Origin: Paramecium tetraurelia | Lineage: Eukaryota; Ciliophora; Oligohymenophorea; Peniculida; Parameciidae | Direction of reading: 5' to 3' | Length of the DNA stretch: 64,000 nucleotides | Assembly (NCBI RefSeq): GCF_000165425.1 | Contig: NW_001798997.1 | Coordinates: 124,001 to 188,000 of the forward strand | In this document: positions 60,984 to 64,000 of the stretch, piece by piece | How positions within the stretch are numbered: position 1 is the first letter of the stretch | Layout: each line of letters begins with the position of its first letter | Program-made: the position numbers and the translations under genes | Notes under the pieces: model-generated | Database searches by the model: none | What the model was told of the DNA's origin: nothing | The model's input: the letters and a program-made list of their open reading frames with translations, nothing else

Positions 60984-61240
60984 TCATTTTTTGTTTTGTA
61001 TTACTTTTAGGTCTTCTTCTGAATTATTATTATCTAACAATTCTTTACTCAATTCTCCAAAGTATCTCTTTTATCGTTAATAAGAACCTTATAAGGTTTA
61101 GTAAAATGCCCTTCTCTATATTATTCTAGCTTTATTGTTTTTTTAATGTTTTTCAACTATCCTCCTATTCTCAATATATTACAGATTCAACTTTTTAGAG
61201 AAGATTATTCAATCCACCACAAGATCACATACTTTATTTA
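60984..61240 (-). pseudogene. Coding-like remnant with frame break
   Basis: Two overlapping minus-strand frames read like protein: KLEQYREGHFTKPYKVLIND ending at TGA 61049-61051, and GELSKELLDNNNSEEDLKVI ending at TGA 60984-60986. One added base at about 61056 would join them (RDTLEELSKELL). No start ATG is visible. It could be a decayed gene, or a real gene with sequence errors. Confidence 0.35.
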
Positions 61241-61261
61241 TATAAATTATTAGTTTGAGTA

Positions 61262-61699
61262 TCAAATATCATCATCTTCGTACATTTCATCGTAAAGTCC
61301 ATCATACGAATTCACTCCTGGCATTAATCGAGATTAGATCTCTTTTTCTCTGTACTTCTTTGACTTTGAAGCATTCTCAGGTCCTGTCATTCTGCTTAAG
61401 TAATACATGACTTTAGTTGTAATTTCTATTTTCTTCTCTTTTTCTGATTCCTTTGAGAAAGTTTATTAATGAGACCCACTTGAATCTTAATGTTACAATG
61501 ATGGTAGCCTAATTCTAATTTTAGGTCTCAGTTATTCAATCAAATTGTCTTCTGATTTATCTCTTGCTGAATAGGGTTTCCATGAAGTAGCCTTGTATTT
61601 TGTGGGTACTCTGTAGATGTTTGCAAATTGATATTCTTTTTTTGGAATTGTTCGAGAGTATTAAGGAGAATTCAAAACACTTTATAATATAGGGTTCAT
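61262..61699 (-). CDS. Hypothetical basic protein
   Basis: 145 aa from the ATG at 61697-61699 to TGA at 61262, intronless. Starts MNPILQSVLNSPQYSRTIPK, basic middle (RPKIRIRLPSLQ), then an acidic end (GLYDEMYEDDDI). Alternatively a 23-nt GT..AG stretch (GTTTGATT..AATAG) would fuse it in frame to the WD40 gene upstream; I prefer separate genes because a TGA ends the WD40 frame there. Confidence 0.5.
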
Positions 61700-61731
61700 T
61701 TTTATAACTTAATACTATTATACACAAAAAA

Positions 61732-62911
61732 TCAAACCTGGGGCTTTTTCTTTTAAATCTTTTTTTAAACATTTTACACTCTCGCATTCTAATTAAATTG
61801 CTTAGGTTTCCTATTAACCAACTACTTTTTGATCTATTTGGCAATAGGAACTCTATTAGGTTTCTCAACTTAAGTCTATTCTTATTCTTGATCTGCTTGT
61901 CTCCTCTACACTACACTTACACAAAAGCACGTCAATCTCTAATTTGTTCTAATGACATAAATGGGTTTTAATTTATTCTTGAGATCAATATCATCAAATT
62001 ATTCATTGGCATATAATAAGCAATCCCAAATTTTGATGTCGCCATCAGATGAAATAGATGCCAAATATGTTTAATCGTTCAAATCAAACAATTACAACTA
62101 CTTGATTCTTTTCTAATGAGCCATAAATTTAACTATGATCTTGCTTTATAATTAAGTGTCGACTGTCAATTTTATCATATACACCATTCCATTTGCATCT
62201 TGAATAAATCAATTAAGTACCTGAAAGAATGAGTGAGTCCTGATTTAAAATTGAATCCGTTATCTAGGCTGTAAAATCTATAGTGTGGGCTACCTTATTG
62301 GTCTCACAATCAACTATATAGCATTTTCTGTCTGATTGAAATAATAAATATTGGATTTCTTCTTCCTTTGAAATGAAATGAATCTTATCAATATCTAAGG
62401 TTTTAGAAACAAGTACTAAAATGAAATTTCTTCAATGCAATTCTTTTTAAATTCATCAAATTATAGAGATGCAATTTCTGATCTTTGGTTGCACAAGCTA
62501 AGATCTTTCCTGATTCATGAATAGCTATGCATATAACAGGACTTCCACATTGGAATGTATTAAGTATAGCCCATTATTTATTTCTCCATAAATTTACTTT
62601 TCCATCTTCAGCCGCTGTGAATAGAAAATTAGTGTGGCCTGCAATCTAAGTTATCGTTCCATTATGCTGCTCTAATAAGGTGACTTCAACTCTCCTTCTG
62701 ACATCATACACCTTGATCAACTCCTCAGAACCTCCGATGAACAAATAGCGTCCATTCTGATAGGTTGTTTTGATTAAAGACTCAAATAATAAAGTAAATG
62801 TACTGTGGAGGCTGGAAATGAGTAGAGAGTATTATTCGATGAAAATTAATCATCTAAAGAGAAACCTAAAAGTTTGCCATCATATGTCCCCACATTAATA
62901 TTAATTTCCAT
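61732..62911 (-). CDS. WD40 protein, MAK11/PAK1IP1-like
   Basis: 370 aa, introns of 23, 22 and 22 nt. WD repeats include INVGTYDGKLLGFSL, YLFIGGSEELIKVYDVR, FLFTAAEDGKVNLWR, ILACATKDQKLHLYNL, KVAHTIDFTAQITDSIL and LASISSDGDIKIWDC. The end RLTCFCVS followed by a Lys/Gln-rich tail resembles MAK11/PAK1IP1, a chaperone of 60S ribosome assembly. Assignment rests on repeat order and the RLTC region, so it is fairly but not fully sure. Confidence 0.72.
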
Positions 62912-63443
62912 TTTAAATTAATTAATAAATAGAATACAGATTATTTATTCATAATTTATATCTTTTACTATAAGAAGCGAATTTTAGATCTCTAATAAAA
63001 ATAGAGAATCTGAGGATTTACCAAAAAAATAGTTCTACCCTAGAAAACCTATATGAAACCATAGGTGCATAATCACTAAACTAGTTTCCTATTTAAAGTT
63101 AATAAATTTCACAATAGTCAATCCAAATTTTAAGGTTTTATCAACCAATCTTCTATCTTTTAACTTATTTACATTAATATCTTCTTTGATTTCCTATCAA
63201 CTCTAATAAAGTATAGAATTATTTTAATTCTCTCTTTCTGGAATACTTTACTTATCAAAATATGCTGGTATTTCTATTAAATTAAGTATCCTCTATTATT
63301 TTATAATAATTAGTTCTAGATGTATTTGCTTCTTAACCCCATTATGACTATAATGAAAATAGTTAGTTATTTTCTTATAAATATTTGTATATATATAACG
63401 AACACATTCAAATTAATAAAATAAATTTAAATAATTAGTATTG
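62912..63443. other. Divergent intergenic region
   Basis: 532 bp, AT-rich, between the divergent WD40 gene and the partial gene at the right end. No protein-like frame or RNA seen. Confidence 0.45.
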
Positions 63444-64000
63444 ATGGACACTAGATAGTCAGAGCACTCTAGAGGCAAGTCTTAGACTTAAATCAAAATG
63501 CGTAACCCATTCGAACTTCTTATAAGTAATGTTACTTTCAATATATAGAAATAATCAGATTACCAAATGTTTGCAATAAATGTGGACATATTACTAGAAT
63601 GAAAGAAATATCAGATATTCTCGAATAATTTGACACAATGACATCTTAATAAATTGATACTATTAATGAAAAACTAATTCAAAAATCGAACTAAATTTTA
63701 GCTGCGCGTCAACAATTAGTTAAAGACACAAAAAATGAGCTCTAATAATCATTGCAATAACTAATTTAAGTGAGATAGAGTATGGGCTCATCTTTTAATT
63801 TTGAAGACAAAGAAAAGTGTTTAGAGCGTGTTTGTGAGGTAATAATCAATAATACTATTTTTAGGACATATTATGCAATGTCCAAAGAATAGATTGAAAT
63901 ATAGAATTCTCTTTCTGAGCTAAATTCAATAATTTAAGAATAATATCAAAAATTTCATCAATTTCCAAATGAAATCACTGAGATGAACAAATTAGAATAT
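63444..64000 (+). CDS. Hypothetical coiled protein, cut by the window end
   Basis: Starts MDTRQSEHSRGKSQTQIK. An intron of 23 nt (GTAATG..ATATAG near 63520) gives KIIRLPNVCNKCGHITR, a CxxC-containing segment, followed by a long helical Gln/Leu/Lys region. A second intron-like stretch near 63840 leads to a coding-like end, but its two sides do not share a frame. Incomplete at base 64000. No family recognised. Confidence 0.5.

Noticed and set aside
60984-61699. Doublecortin-like domain formed by joining the small gene to the remnant
   Set aside because: It needed two invented frame corrections and the core motif was weak.
1-64000. Retained internal eliminated sequences (TA-bounded)
   Set aside because: TA dinucleotides are everywhere in this AT-rich DNA; without a micronuclear comparison none can be supported.

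Overview
This 64 kb window looks like a ciliate macronuclear chromosome of the Paramecium type. TAA and TAG sit throughout conserved domains where Gln is expected, TGA is the only stop that closes the reading frames, the DNA is strongly AT-rich, and genes carry introns of about 18-35 nt with GTA..TAG ends. Gaps between many genes are only 6-50 bp. I read about 45 protein genes on both strands. I found no tRNA, rRNA, CRISPR or insertion sequence. A 150-nt run of N (3168-3317) shows it is a draft assembly.

Layout. 1-9.7 kb, plus strand: hypothetical gene, HAD hydrolase, pseudokinase with a Gln-rich tail, lipase-like protein lacking its nucleophile, EF-hand protein, kinase, tandem-PX protein and a small lipid-anchor candidate. 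9.7-15.6 kb, minus: adenylate kinase, unknown protein, gelsolin/dual-specificity phosphatase. 15.7-20.1 kb: a bacterial-type anhydro-MurNAc kinase facing a frame-broken kinase, then an unknown protein. 20.1-27.6 kb: a double ePHD chromatin protein, a pseudokinase-MORN fusion and a DNAJB13/RSP16-like protein. 27.8-40.5 kb, minus: a roughly 2,580-aa ankyrin-WGR-PARP, a three-repeat Myb, an unknown, pyroglutamyl peptidase and a PH protein. 40.5-50.6 kb, plus: unknowns, a UBL-eS31 ribosomal fusion, a multi-TM protein, a coiled-coil protein, an Aurora-like kinase with DFT in place of DFG, and a non-RD kinase. 51.2-64 kb: YJU2 and an SPT2-like protein head to head, a CBM48-kelch protein, a deoxynucleoside kinase, a cullin without the neddylation lysine, an R-SNARE with His at the zero layer, a MAK11/PAK1IP1-like WD40 protein and a partial gene.

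How the genes relate. There is no operon-like functional cluster. Recurring themes are signalling (five kinases or pseudokinases and a phosphatase), chromatin and RNA (ePHD, PARP, Myb, SPT2, YJU2), and proteins of conserved families that have lost a defining catalytic or interaction residue (lipase Ser, HPD Asp, DFG Gly or Asp, cullin Lys, SNARE Arg). Two divergent pairs have only 15 and 18 bp between start codons.

Limits. Coordinates were read by eye. Most multi-intron models close exactly in frame, which supports them. Several otherwise intact genes contain one frame break that no plausible intron explains; assembly error and real lesion cannot be told apart here. The most interesting leads are these residue losses, the unusual domain fusions, the likely bacterial-origin AnmK, and a few hairpins in intergenic DNA.
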